The notes beneath the pieces are model-generated. The model ran no database searches, was not told the origin of the DNA, and saw only the letters and a program-made list of their open reading frames with translations. A stretch of DNA of 64,000 nt from Micromonospora halophytica (GTDB lineage: Bacteria; Actinomycetota; Actinomycetes; Mycobacteriales; Micromonosporaceae). The stretch lies in the NCBI RefSeq assembly GCF_900090245.1, contig NZ_FMDN01000007.1, positions 124,001 to 188,000 of the forward strand, given 5' to 3'. Below are positions 55,861 through 64,000 of the stretch, piece by piece (positions within the stretch are counted from its first letter, which is position 1; the number at the start of each line of letters is the position of its first letter). The position numbers and the translations under genes were made by a program.

Positions 55861-57362
55861 CGCGCGCCGCCCGGCAGGACGGCCTCCACGTACGGGGTGC
55901 GCTGCCGCAGGTCGGCCGCGGCGTCGGCGGTGACGCGGAAGAGCGGGCCGGCGGCGAGCGTGAGCACCAGGCCGAGCGCCACCAGGGCGACGGTGGCCCC
56001 GACCATGAGGTGCGGCAGCCGGACCATCGGCTCGGCGGTGGCCAGCTGCGGCGCCCGCCAGAAGGCGATGGCCCACACCCGCGACGCCGCGTACAGGGTG
56101 AGCAGGCTGGTCAGGGTGCCGGCGGCCACCAGCACCCAGGGCAGCGGACCGCCCACCGCCACACCGGCCTGGAGCAGGCCCAGCTTGCCGAGGAAGCCGG
56201 AGAAGGGCGGGATGCCGGCGAGGTTCATCGCCGGGACGAAGAAGAGCACCGCCAGCAGCGGGGTGATCCGGGCCAGGCCGCCGAGCCGGCGCAGGTCGGT
56301 GCTGCCGGCCCGCTCCTCGACCAGGCCGGCGACCAGGAAGAGGGTGGTCTGGACGGTGATGTGGTGCACCACGTAGAAGATCGCGCCGGAGAGCGCGGCG
56401 GCGGTGCTCAGCGCCACCCCGAAGATCATGTACCCGATGTGGCTGACCAGGGTGAACGAGAAGAGCCGCTTCAGGTCCGACTGGGCCACCGCGCCGAGGA
56501 CACCGATCACCATCGTCAGCCCGGCGACCACCATGAGCAGCCCGGAGACGTCCCCGCCGGGGAAGAGCAGCGTCTCGGTACGGATGATGGCGTACACGCC
56601 GACCTTGGTGAGCAGGCCGGCGAAGACGGCGGTCACCGGGGCCGGCGCGGTCGGGTAGCTGTCCGGCAGCCAGGCGGAGAGCGGGAAGACCGCCGCCTTG
56701 ATGCCGAAGGCGAGCAGCAGCATCAGCTGCAACCCGAGCCGTACGCCGTCGGGCAGCGCGTCGAGCCGGGCGGCGAGCTGCGCCATGTTGAGGGTGCCGG
56801 TGGCCGCGTACACCAGGCCCACCGCGGCCAGGAAGATCAGCGAGGAGAGGATGCTGACCACGACGTACGTCGAGCCGGTGCGGATCCGGGCTTCGGTCCC
56901 GCCGAGGGTGATCAGCACGAAGCTCGCAGCGAGCAGCATCTCGAAGCCGACGAAGAGGTTGAACAGGTCACCGGCGAGGAAGGCGTTGGTGATGCCGGCG
57001 GCCAGCACCAGGTAGGTCGGATGGTAGATGCTCACCGGCGCCGACTCGCTGGTCTCCCCCCGCCCCTGCCCGATGGAGTAGAGCAGCACGCAGAGGGTCA
57101 CCGCCGAGGAGACCACCAGCATCAGCGCGGCCAACTGGTCGGCGACCAGCACGATCCCCACCGGCGCGGGCCAGCCGCCCACCTGCACCACCACCGGGTC
57201 GTACCGGTACGCCTCGACCAGCAGCAGCACCGCGACGAGCAGGTTGGCGGTGAGCGCCACCACGCTGACCGTCCGCTGCGCCCGGGGCCAGTTCGCCAGG
57301 ATCAGGGTGAGTGCCGCGCCGAGCAACGGCACCACCACCGGCAGCGGGACGAGTGATCTCAC
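55857..57362 (-). CDS. mrpD: Mrp antiporter subunit D
   Basis: A 501-residue MrpD, homologous to the proton-pumping NuoM/N subunits, with about 14 helices. The transport motif is GIKAAVFPLSAWLPDSYPTA with the conserved Lys and Pro; also FAGLLTKVGVYAIIRT and FLAGDLFNLFVGFEMLL with the key Glu. Together with MrpA it forms the Na+/H+ exchange path. GTG start, overlapping the mrpC stop. Confidence 0.95.
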   Translation of the reverse strand: MRSLVPLPVVVPLLGAALTLILANWPRAQRTVSVVALTANLLVAVLLLVEAYRYDPVVVQVGGWPAPVGIVLVADQLAALMLVVSSAVTLCVLLYSIGQGRGETSESAPVSIYHPTYLVLAAGITNAFLAGDLFNLFVGFEMLLAASFVLITLGGTEARIRTGSTYVVVSILSSLIFLAAVGLVYAATGTLNMAQLAARLDALPDGVRLGLQLMLLLAFGIKAAVFPLSAWLPDSYPTAPAPVTAVFAGLLTKVGVYAIIRTETLLFPGGDVSGLLMVVAGLTMVIGVLGAVAQSDLKRLFSFTLVSHIGYMIFGVALSTAAALSGAIFYVVHHITVQTTLFLVAGLVEERAGSTDLRRLGGLARITPLLAVLFFVPAMNLAGIPPFSGFLGKLGLLQAGVAVGGPLPWVLVAAGTLTSLLTLYAASRVWAIAFWRAPQLATAEPMVRLPHLMVGATVALVALGLVLTLAAGPLFRVTADAAADLRQRTPYVEAVLPGGAR

Positions 57363-57841
57363 TGCGCGCCCCCGGGTCGGCGCAGCCGTCGGCGGGCCGG
57401 TCCGGGGTCGACCTGTTCCGGGTCGTCGCCCGGCCCCTCCCCGCCGAGGTCACGGCTGGCGATCTCGTTGCGCTCGGCGAGCCGGACGATCTGCCGGTCC
57501 TCCAGGTCGTCCTGCACCTCGTCGTCGCCGCTGAGATACCAACTGCGGTACGCCACGGCGGCCAGGAAGGCGGTCAGCCCGAAGGTGATCACGATGGCGG
57601 TGAGGATCATCGCCTGCGGCAGCGGGTCGCTGAAGTCACCGGGCGCCCCGGTGCCCACCACCGGCGCGTCACCGGGCCGGCCGCCGAGCAGGATGAGCAG
57701 GTTCACGCCGTTGCCGAGCAGGATGACGCCGAGCAGGATCCGGGTCAGGCTCCGTTCCAGCAGCAGGGTCACCCCGGTGCCGGTGAGCACGCCGACGGCG
57801 AGCACCAGCACCAGGGTGGGCCCCGCCCCGCCGGTCCTCAC
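57359..57841 (-). CDS. mrpC: Mrp antiporter subunit C
   Basis: A 160-residue MrpC, homologous to NuoK, with three membrane helices (LVLVLAVGVLTGTGVTLLL, RILLGVILLGNGVNLLILL, AMILTAIVITFGLTAFLAAV) and a charged C-terminal tail of about 45 residues longer than usual. The GTG overlaps the mrpA stop (GTGA). Confidence 0.93.
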   Translation of the reverse strand: MRTGGAGPTLVLVLAVGVLTGTGVTLLLERSLTRILLGVILLGNGVNLLILLGGRPGDAPVVGTGAPGDFSDPLPQAMILTAIVITFGLTAFLAAVAYRSWYLSGDDEVQDDLEDRQIVRLAERNEIASRDLGGEGPGDDPEQVDPGPARRRLRRPGGAQ

Positions 57842-60669
57842 GTCGACTCCCCGTCCTGGACGACCAGTCCGCGCTCGGACCTGCCGGCCGCCTCGATGTG
57901 CCGGTCGACCTCGGCGCCGAGGCTGCGCAGAATGTCCAGCACCAGCCCGACCACGACCAGGTAGACGCCGACGTCGAAGAAGAGCGAGGTCACCAGGTAC
58001 GGCCCGCCGAGCCCGGGCAGCGGCAGGTCCACCTTGGTGCTCTCCAGCACGGTGCCGGTGACGAGCAGGCCCACCACGCCGCTGCCGACGGAGATCGCCA
58101 GTCCGGCGCCGAGCACGGGCCCGGCCCCGACCGGGGCGCTGTCGGCCAGCTCGTACCGGCCGCCGGCGAGGTAGCGCAGGGCCAGCGCGAGGCCCGCGAC
58201 CAAGCCGCCGGAGAAGCCGCCGCCGGGGGCGTTGTGGCCGGAGAAGAGCAGGAAGAACGAGAAGAGCACGAGGGTGTGGAACACCAGCCGGGTGACCACC
58301 TCGAAGACGATCGAACGGCGCCGTTCCTGGAGGGTGGGCCCGCCGCGCAGCCAGACCGGCCGGCTGTCGCGGTGGGGCCCGGACGGCTCCCGCCGGCGGG
58401 GCCGGGGCCCGGTGCGGGACCGCTCGAAGATCAGACTGGCCACCCCGGTGGCGGCGACCACCAGCACCGAGATCTCGCCCATGGTGTCCCAGGCCCGTAG
58501 GTCGACCAGCGTCACGTTGACCACGTTGCGGCCGTACCCCTGCAGGACCGCGAGGTCGGGGAAGGCCACCGAGATCGGTTCGGCGGTGCGGGCGGTGGCG
58601 GCGACCAGGGCGAGGCCGGCGAGCACCACCCCGACGGCGAGGCCGATCAGCCGCCGTAGGTAGCGGCTGCGGCGCAGCGGACGGGCGGAGAAGCGCTCCG
58701 GCAGGCGGCGCAGCACCAGCACGAAGACCGCGATGGTGGCGGTCTCCACCAGGAACTGGGTCAGCGCCAGGTCGGGCGCGCCGTGCAGCACGAAGATCAT
58801 GGCGGTGCCGTAGCCGGTCACCCCGACCAGCAGCATCGCGGTGAGCCGGCGGCGGGCGGCCACCGCGAACAGCGCGGCGACGGTGATCACCAGGGTCACC
58901 ATCAGCTGTGCCGGGCTGTCCCACAGGGCGACCCGCTCCGCCCAGGGCCGGGTGAGCAGCAGCGTGCCGCCGGGCACCAGCACCAGCGCGAGCAGCACGG
59001 CGCCCAGGTACTGCGGCAGGGAACCGCGCTGGGTCGCGCCGGTGACCTCGATGGCCAGCCGGTCGAACCGGTGGGTGGCCCACTCGTACCCCTGGTTGCC
59101 GCCGACCGGCGAGCGGAGCCGGGCCAACGCCGGGGCGAGCGGGCCACGCACCGCGTGCAGCGCCACCCCGACGGCCAGCGCCAGCGCCGACAGTCCGAGC
59201 GCCGGGGTGATTCCGTGCCAGAGGGCCAGCTTCTCGTGCGGCACGCCGAAGAGTTCCGCGTACGGGCGCAGCAGGCCGTCCAGCCCGGCGGCGGCGGGTC
59301 CGGCGACCAACCCGGCGACGGCGAGCAGCGCCGGGGGCGCCAGCATCGCCGCCGGCACCGGGGCGGCCTCGGTGGGCGGGGTGTCCGGCCGGGTGGCGAA
59401 GGCGCCCCAGAGGAACCTGATGCTGTACGCGACGGTCAGTGCGGTCCCCGCCACCAGTCCGGTGAGCAGCAGCGGCCGATCGGTGAGCGCGGCGAGGACC
59501 GCCTCCTTGGCGACGAAGCCGAGCAGCGGCGGGACCCCGGCCATGGAGGCCGCGGCGAGCGTGGCGATCCCGGCGAGCACCGGCGCACGCCGGCCGAGAC
59601 CACTGAGTTCCCGCAGGTCACGGGTGCCGACGTCGTGGTCGATGATGCCGACGACGAGGAAGAGCGCCGCCTTGAACAGGGCGTGCGCCAGCAGCATCGC
59701 GACCCCGGCGAGCGCGGCGTCGGCGCTGCCGGCGCCGAGCACCACCGCCAGCAGGCCGAGCTGGCTCACCGTGCCGTACGCCAGCAGCAGCTTCAGGTCG
59801 CACTGCCGAAGCGCGGCCCAGCCACCGGCGATCATCGTGACCAGGCCGAGGGTGAGCACCACCGGCCGCCACGGGCCGGCGTCGGCGAGCACCGGGGCGA
59901 GCAGCCCGATCAGGTAGACACCGGCCTTGACCATGGCGGCCGCGTGCAGGTACGCGCTGACCGGGGTGGGCGCGGCCATCGCCACCGGCAGCCAGGCGTT
60001 GAACGGCACGATCGCCGACTTGGCCAGCGCCCCGGCGAGGATCAGCAGCACCGCGACGCCGAGGGTGGCGCCGCCGGGCAGCGGCGCCGCGGCGATCACC
60101 GACCAGCGGTAGCTGCCGGCGTGCGCGCCGAGGATGAGGAAGCCCACCAGCATCGCCAGTCCGCCGAGGGTGGTGACGGTCAGCGCCTGGGCGGCCGCCC
60201 ACCGGCTGGACCGCCGCTCGGTGCTGTGCCCGATCAGCAGGTAGGAGAAGACCGTGGTCAGCTCCCAGAAGACGTAGAGCAGCAGCAGGTCGTCGGCGAG
60301 GACCAGGCCGAGCATCGCCCCGGCGAAGGCGACCAGCACCGCGACGAAGCGGGTCAGCCCGATCGAGCCGCGCGGGAAGTACCGGCCGCAGTAGACCAGC
60401 ACCAGGGCGCCGACGCCACCGACCAGCATCGTCATCAGCCAGGACAGCGTCGTCATCCGCAGCGCCACGTCGAGGTTGAGCTGGCCGATCCAGGCGTACG
60501 TCTCGACGACCGCGCCACCGTCGTGCACGGCGGGCGTACGGGCCAGCGCCCAGCCGACAGCGGCGGCCGGGACGAGCGCCAGCGGGTAGCAGGCACGCGG
60601 TCCCCACAGCCGCACGAGCAGCGGCGCGACGAGCGCCGCCACCAGGTGGAGGAGCAGCAGTACGAGCAC
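57838..60669 (-). CDS. mrpA: Mrp antiporter subunit A fused to B
   Basis: A 943-residue fusion. Residues about 1-780 are MrpA, NuoL-like, with ADDLLLLYVFWELTTVFSYL (key Glu), AIVPFNAWLPVAMAAPTPVS and LAHALFKAALFLVVGIIDHD. The C-terminal part of the A subunit carries VTGYGTAMIFVLHGAPDLAL. From about 790 an MrpB domain follows (VFHTLVLFSFFLLFSGHNAP, GGGFSGGLVAGLALALRYLA). No separate mrpB exists. The GTG at 60669 has GGGGAGGA just upstream and begins in the first helix. First gene of the operon. Confidence 0.95.
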   Translation of the reverse strand: MLVLLLLHLVAALVAPLLVRLWGPRACYPLALVPAAAVGWALARTPAVHDGGAVVETYAWIGQLNLDVALRMTTLSWLMTMLVGGVGALVLVYCGRYFPRGSIGLTRFVAVLVAFAGAMLGLVLADDLLLLYVFWELTTVFSYLLIGHSTERRSSRWAAAQALTVTTLGGLAMLVGFLILGAHAGSYRWSVIAAAPLPGGATLGVAVLLILAGALAKSAIVPFNAWLPVAMAAPTPVSAYLHAAAMVKAGVYLIGLLAPVLADAGPWRPVVLTLGLVTMIAGGWAALRQCDLKLLLAYGTVSQLGLLAVVLGAGSADAALAGVAMLLAHALFKAALFLVVGIIDHDVGTRDLRELSGLGRRAPVLAGIATLAAASMAGVPPLLGFVAKEAVLAALTDRPLLLTGLVAGTALTVAYSIRFLWGAFATRPDTPPTEAAPVPAAMLAPPALLAVAGLVAGPAAAGLDGLLRPYAELFGVPHEKLALWHGITPALGLSALALAVGVALHAVRGPLAPALARLRSPVGGNQGYEWATHRFDRLAIEVTGATQRGSLPQYLGAVLLALVLVPGGTLLLTRPWAERVALWDSPAQLMVTLVITVAALFAVAARRRLTAMLLVGVTGYGTAMIFVLHGAPDLALTQFLVETATIAVFVLVLRRLPERFSARPLRRSRYLRRLIGLAVGVVLAGLALVAATARTAEPISVAFPDLAVLQGYGRNVVNVTLVDLRAWDTMGEISVLVVAATGVASLIFERSRTGPRPRRREPSGPHRDSRPVWLRGGPTLQERRRSIVFEVVTRLVFHTLVLFSFFLLFSGHNAPGGGFSGGLVAGLALALRYLAGGRYELADSAPVGAGPVLGAGLAISVGSGVVGLLVTGTVLESTKVDLPLPGLGGPYLVTSLFFDVGVYLVVVGLVLDILRSLGAEVDRHIEAAGRSERGLVVQDGEST

Positions 60670-60820
60670 GCGTCCTCCCCGGGCGAGCTGGCGGCGCGCG
60701 CCGGGTCGATTTGTCCCGGCCAGCACCGATCACACGCCAGATCGCCGGCCGATGGGCGGTTTTGCGGGAAATCGCCCCGGGGCGACCGGTCGCTGAGTGG
60801 CGTTCGGGGCGGTCGTGAGG

Positions 60821-61198
60821 TCAGCGCAGGGCGATGTCGCCGGCCGGGACGGCGGGCTCCCGGTCCCGCCGGACCTCGACCAGCAGATCGGGACGGTCGA
60901 GCTGCCGGGCCACCTTGTTGACCACCCGCTGGGCGGCGGCGAGGGAGCGCACCGAGAGCAGATTGCCCCGGCTCTCCCGGCGCAGGACGAAGTAGTGCAC
61001 GGCGGCCCGGACCTGGGCCCGGTCGGCGGCGCTGGCCTGGGCGGTGGCGACGACCAGCTCGCGCAGCGAGGCGGCGAGGCGCTCGGCGAGCTCCAGCTCG
61101 GGGCCGCGCAGGCTGCCCCGGACGGCGGCGAGATGGCTGTCGACCTTGCGGATGAGCACGTCGGTGCCGGGCGCGAAGCCGTGCTCCTCGACGGTCAT
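60821..61198 (-). CDS. Hypothetical helical protein
   Basis: A 125-residue protein, mostly helical and charged: VDSHLAAVRGSLRGPELELA, then RAQVRAAVHYFVLRRESRGN and AAQRVVNKVARQLDRPDLLV. No signal peptide or membrane segment. I recognise no family. Codon-position bias and the conserved-looking length support a real gene. It is divergent from lhr, across a 179-nt gap that contains a perfect palindrome, so it may be controlled there. Confidence 0.6.
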   Translation of the reverse strand: MTVEEHGFAPGTDVLIRKVDSHLAAVRGSLRGPELELAERLAASLRELVVATAQASAADRAQVRAAVHYFVLRRESRGNLLSVRSLAAAQRVVNKVARQLDRPDLLVEVRRDREPAVPAGDIALR

Positions 61199-61265
61199 CC
61201 GGCCCCCTCCACCCGACGCTGCGTTGCGGGTGAAGTTACTTTATGTTGCGGGCCACAAGCAAGCA

Positions 61266-61282
61266 GTTAAGTAAGACTTAAC
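61266..61282. promoter_or_regulatory. Perfect 7-3-7 palindrome between the hypothetical gene and lhr
   Basis: GTTAAGT-AAG-ACTTAAC is a perfect inverted repeat in an unusually AT-rich patch (61233-61285) of a GC-rich genome. GTTGCGGG occurs twice just to the left. It is a plausible repressor or activator site for either divergent gene. Confidence 0.6.
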
Positions 61283-61377
61283 ACCTCAAGCGCCTGATCC
61301 GCCACGTAAGAGCCGCAGCCGGACAGAACAGCGTCCGGGCCGGGGTGGATGTCACACCGGCGGGGCAGGATGGAGGC

Positions 61378-64000
61378 GTGACCGAGCAGGTGGACGGGGT
61401 GGGGCCCGCTGCGCTGGCCGACTTCGGGCCGGCGACCCGGGAGTGGTTCCGCGCCGCCTTCGCCGCGCCCACCGCCGCCCAGACCGGTGCCTGGCGGTCG
61501 GTGGCTGCCGGGCGCAACGCGCTGGTCGTCGCCCCGACCGGCTCCGGCAAGACCCTCGCCGCCTTCCTCTGGTCACTGGACCGGCTGGCCAAGGAGCCGC
61601 CGCTGGCCGAGGCGCGGCAGCGCTGCCGGGTGCTCTACGTCAGCCCGCTCAAGGCGCTCGCGGTCGACGTCGAGCGCAACCTGCGTGCCCCGCTGGCCGG
61701 GATCCGGCAGGCCGCCACCCGGCTGGGCGTCGCACCGCCGGAGATCACCGTCGGCATGCGCACCGGCGACACCCCCGCCGACGAGCGCCGCGCCTTCGCC
61801 CGTACCCCGCCGGACATCCTCATCACCACCCCCGAATCGCTGTTCCTGCTGCTGACCTCCGCCGCCCGGGACTCCCTGCGCGGCGTCGAGACGGTGATCG
61901 TCGACGAGGTGCACGCGGTCGCCGGCACCAAACGCGGCGCCCACCTGGCACTCTCCCTGGAACGCCTCGACGAGCTGCTGGAGCGCCCCGCGCAGCGGAT
62001 CGGGCTCTCCGCCACGGTCCGGCCGATCGACGCCTGCGCCCGCTTCCTCGGCGGGGCCCGCCCGGTCGACGTGGTGCAGCCGGCCACCCCCAAGACCATC
62101 GAGGTGAGCGTCCAGGTCCCGGTGGAGGACATGACCCGCCTCGACGAGCAGGAGCCACCCGAGGACGACCTCGGCGGCCCCGGCCCGCGCCGCGCCTCGA
62201 TCTGGCCGGCCGTCGAGGAGCGGGTCTTCGCGCTGGTCCGGGCGCACCGGTCGACCATCGTCTTCACCAACTCGCGGCGCAGCGCCGAGCGGCTCTGTGC
62301 CCGCCTCAACGAGCTGGCCGCCGAGGAGCTGGCCGCCGCCGCGAGCCGGCCCGACGGCCTGCCCTCGACCGGGCTCACCGCCCGGGGCGGCCGGCCGGTG
62401 GGCGTACCCGACGGGTCGCTACCGGGCGGAGAGCCGGCGGACGGCGACGGCGGCCCGGCGGGCGGCGCGGCCGGCACCACGCACGGCGGCCCGGCGAAAG
62501 CTGCCGGAGACGCACCGGCCGGCGGGGCGGACGCGTGGGGCGGACCGACCGGGCCGGTACGGGTCAACCGGCCACCCGCCGAGGTGATGGCGCAGTCCGG
62601 CGCGGCCACCGGCGCCACCCCGGTGATCGCCCGGGCGCACCACGGCAGCGTCTCCCGGGAGGAACGCAAGCACATCGAGGAGGCGCTCAAGTCCGGCCAG
62701 CTCCCCGCCGTGGTCGCCACCTCCAGCCTGGAACTCGGCATCGACATGGGCGCGGTCGACCTGGTGGTGCAGATCGAGGCGCCGCCCAGCGTCGCCGCCG
62801 GCCTGCAACGCGTCGGCCGGGCCGGGCACCAGGTCGGCGCGGTCTCCCGGGGCGTGGTCTTCCCCAGGCACCGGGGCGACCTGCTCCCCTGCACGGTCGT
62901 CGCCGAGCGGATGGCCACCGGTGCCATCGAGGAGCTGCACTACCCCCGCAACCCGCTCGACGTGCTGGCGCAGCAGGTCGTCGCGATGGTGGCCCTGGAG
63001 CCCTGGCGGGTCGGTGACCTCGCGGTGCTGGTCCGCCGGGCGGCGCCCTTCGCCGAGCTGCCCGACTCGGCGTTGCACGCCGTGCTCGACATGCTCTCCG
63101 GGCGCTACCCGTCGACCGCCTTCGCCGAACTGCGGCCCCGGCTGGTCTGGGACCGCGCCACCGACCTGCTCACCGGTCGGCCCGGCGCCCAGCGTCTCGC
63201 CGTGACCAGCGGCGGCACCATCCCCGACCGAGGGCTCTTCGGGGTCTTCCTGGCCGGCGCGGAACGCGCCGCCCGGGTCGGCGAGCTGGACGAGGAGATG
63301 GTCTACGAGTCCCGCGTCGGCGACGTCTTCCTGCTCGGCTCCTCCTCCTGGCGGATCGAGGAGATCACCCCCGACCGGGTGCTGGTCTCCCCCGCCCCCG
63401 GCCAGGCCGCCCGGATGCCGTTCTGGAAGGGCGACCAGCTCGGCCGCCCGGTCGAGCTGGGCCGGGCCATCGGCGCCCGGGTCCGCGCCCTGCTGCGCCA
63501 GGGCGACGACGAGGCGGTCGCCGCGCTGCGCGCCGGCGGGCTCGACGACTGGGCGGCCGGCAACCTGATGGCGTACCTGCGGGAGCAGCGGGCCGCCACC
63601 CGGTCCCTGCCCGACGACCGCACCGTGGTGGTGGAACGGTTCCGCGACGAGCTGGGCGACTGGCGGCTCGCCGTGCACAGCGTCCTCGGCGCCCGGGTGA
63701 ACGGGCCGTGGGCGCTGGCCATCGGCCGTCGGCTCGCCGAGCGGTACGGGGTGGACGCTCAGGTCATGCCCGCCGACGACGGGATCGTGGTCCGGCTGCC
63801 CGACACCGCCGACGCCCCGCCCGGCGCGGACGTGGTGGTCTTCGAACCGGACGAGATCGCCCAGCTCGTCGAGGAGTCGGTCGGCGCCTCCGCGCTGTTC
63901 GCGTCCCGGTTCCGCGAGTGCGCGGCCCGGTCGCTGCTGCTGCCCCGCCGCGACCCGCGTCGTCGCCAGCCACTGTGGCAGCAGCGCCAGCGCGCCGCCC
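61378..64000 (+). CDS. lhr: Lhr-type ATP-dependent DNA helicase (3' end outside window)
   Basis: The first 874 codons of a superfamily 2 helicase of the Lhr family, still open at the window end; full-length actinobacterial Lhr is about 1,500 residues. Walker A APTGSGKT is at 52-59 and DEVH at 176-179. RSTIVFTNSRRSAERL opens the second RecA domain and IEAPPSVAAGLQRVGRAGHQ is motif VI. A Gly/Asp-rich insertion of about 60 codons (62360-62560) interrupts the second RecA domain. Winged-helix and Lhr-core parts follow. Lhr unwinds DNA and RNA:DNA hybrids in repair. GTG start after CAGGATGGAGGC. In mycobacteria lhr is elsewhere and DNA-damage inducible; no SOS box is seen here. Confidence 0.92.
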   Translation, partial: MTEQVDGVGPAALADFGPATREWFRAAFAAPTAAQTGAWRSVAAGRNALVVAPTGSGKTLAAFLWSLDRLAKEPPLAEARQRCRVLYVSPLKALAVDVERNLRAPLAGIRQAATRLGVAPPEITVGMRTGDTPADERRAFARTPPDILITTPESLFLLLTSAARDSLRGVETVIVDEVHAVAGTKRGAHLALSLERLDELLERPAQRIGLSATVRPIDACARFLGGARPVDVVQPATPKTIEVSVQVPVEDMTRLDEQEPPEDDLGGPGPRRASIWPAVEERVFALVRAHRSTIVFTNSRRSAERLCARLNELAAEELAAAASRPDGLPSTGLTARGGRPVGVPDGSLPGGEPADGDGGPAGGAAGTTHGGPAKAAGDAPAGGADAWGGPTGPVRVNRPPAEVMAQSGAATGATPVIARAHHGSVSREERKHIEEALKSGQLPAVVATSSLELGIDMGAVDLVVQIEAPPSVAAGLQRVGRAGHQVGAVSRGVVFPRHRGDLLPCTVVAERMATGAIEELHYPRNPLDVLAQQVVAMVALEPWRVGDLAVLVRRAAPFAELPDSALHAVLDMLSGRYPSTAFAELRPRLVWDRATDLLTGRPGAQRLAVTSGGTIPDRGLFGVFLAGAERAARVGELDEEMVYESRVGDVFLLGSSSWRIEEITPDRVLVSPAPGQAARMPFWKGDQLGRPVELGRAIGARVRALLRQGDDEAVAALRAGGLDDWAAGNLMAYLREQRAATRSLPDDRTVVVERFRDELGDWRLAVHSVLGARVNGPWALAIGRRLAERYGVDAQVMPADDGIVVRLPDTADAPPGADVVVFEPDEIAQLVEESVGASALFASRFRECAARSLLLPRRDPRRRQPLWQQRQRAA

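Overview
The window is a GC-rich chromosomal segment of an actinomycete, most likely a Micromonosporaceae member close to Micromonospora. This is inferred from the codon bias, the many GTG starts, the XRE/DUF397 pair, the Spo0M-type proteins and the gluABCD-rny-recX-recA order. The left two thirds carry the same housekeeping genes as the Mycobacterium tuberculosis sigB/ideR-lexA-recA region: sigB, ideR, nrdR, lexA, an Ala/Gly-rich membrane protein, hflX, dapF, miaA, an extradiol-dioxygenase-like gene, miaB, recX, recA and a DUF3046 gene. No biosynthetic gene cluster, phage, insertion sequence, CRISPR array, tRNA or rRNA was found.

Layout. 1-5.2 kb: the end of a SAM methyltransferase gene, dtd, a hairpin/G-rich intergenic element, a Spo0M-family gene, sigB and an ArsR-SRPBCC-VOC operon. 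5.2-10.7 kb: a protein acetyltransferase fused to a ligase-like domain (Pat), downstream of the AcuC deacetylase gene; a sulfurtransferase; and ideR preceded by a short upstream reading frame resembling its own N-terminus. 10.8-15.3 kb: a lipoprotein, a DUF5522 protein, an asparaginase, an accessory cluster (two small Cys proteins, an XRE regulator with an eroded helix-turn-helix, DUF397) and a DUF2332 protein. 15.4-20.3 kb: nrdRJ with tandem NrdR boxes, divergent from lexA with tandem SOS boxes. 20.4-28.3 kb: a VYG-repeat membrane protein, hflX, malic enzyme, dapF, miaA, a dioxygenase-like gene and an NTF2-like gene under a 25-bp palindrome. 28.5-32.2 kb: a DUF349 protein, a terminator, a 14-copy heptamer repeat, a second hairpin element, a secreted GH5-CBM2 cellulase and a decayed pectate-lyase fragment.

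32.3-44.4 kb: miaB, DUF2277, selD, the gluABCD glutamate transporter, RNase Y, an 0.85-kb region without a convincing gene, recX-recA with a near-consensus SOS box, and DUF3046. 44.4-54.5 kb: an MFS transporter, a GNAT protein, a UdgX-type uracil-DNA glycosylase, a MocR regulator divergent from a PPOX-GNAT fusion plus LysE exporter pair, a second Spo0M-like protein and two CNNM/CorC-type membrane proteins. 54.7-60.7 kb: a six-gene Mrp antiporter operon with MrpA fused to MrpB and stop/start overlaps throughout. 60.8-64 kb: an unknown small protein, then the 5' part of lhr, which runs off the window.

Several genes form evident working units: LexA/RecA/RecX and possibly UdgX in DNA damage; NrdR/NrdJ in dNTP supply; Pat/AcuC in reversible lysine acylation; MiaA/MiaB in tRNA A37 modification; GluABCD in amino-acid uptake; and Mrp in Na+/H+ exchange. 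The least explained features are the two hairpin elements, the ideR leader frame, the MocR/PPOX-GNAT/LysE module and the XRE cluster.
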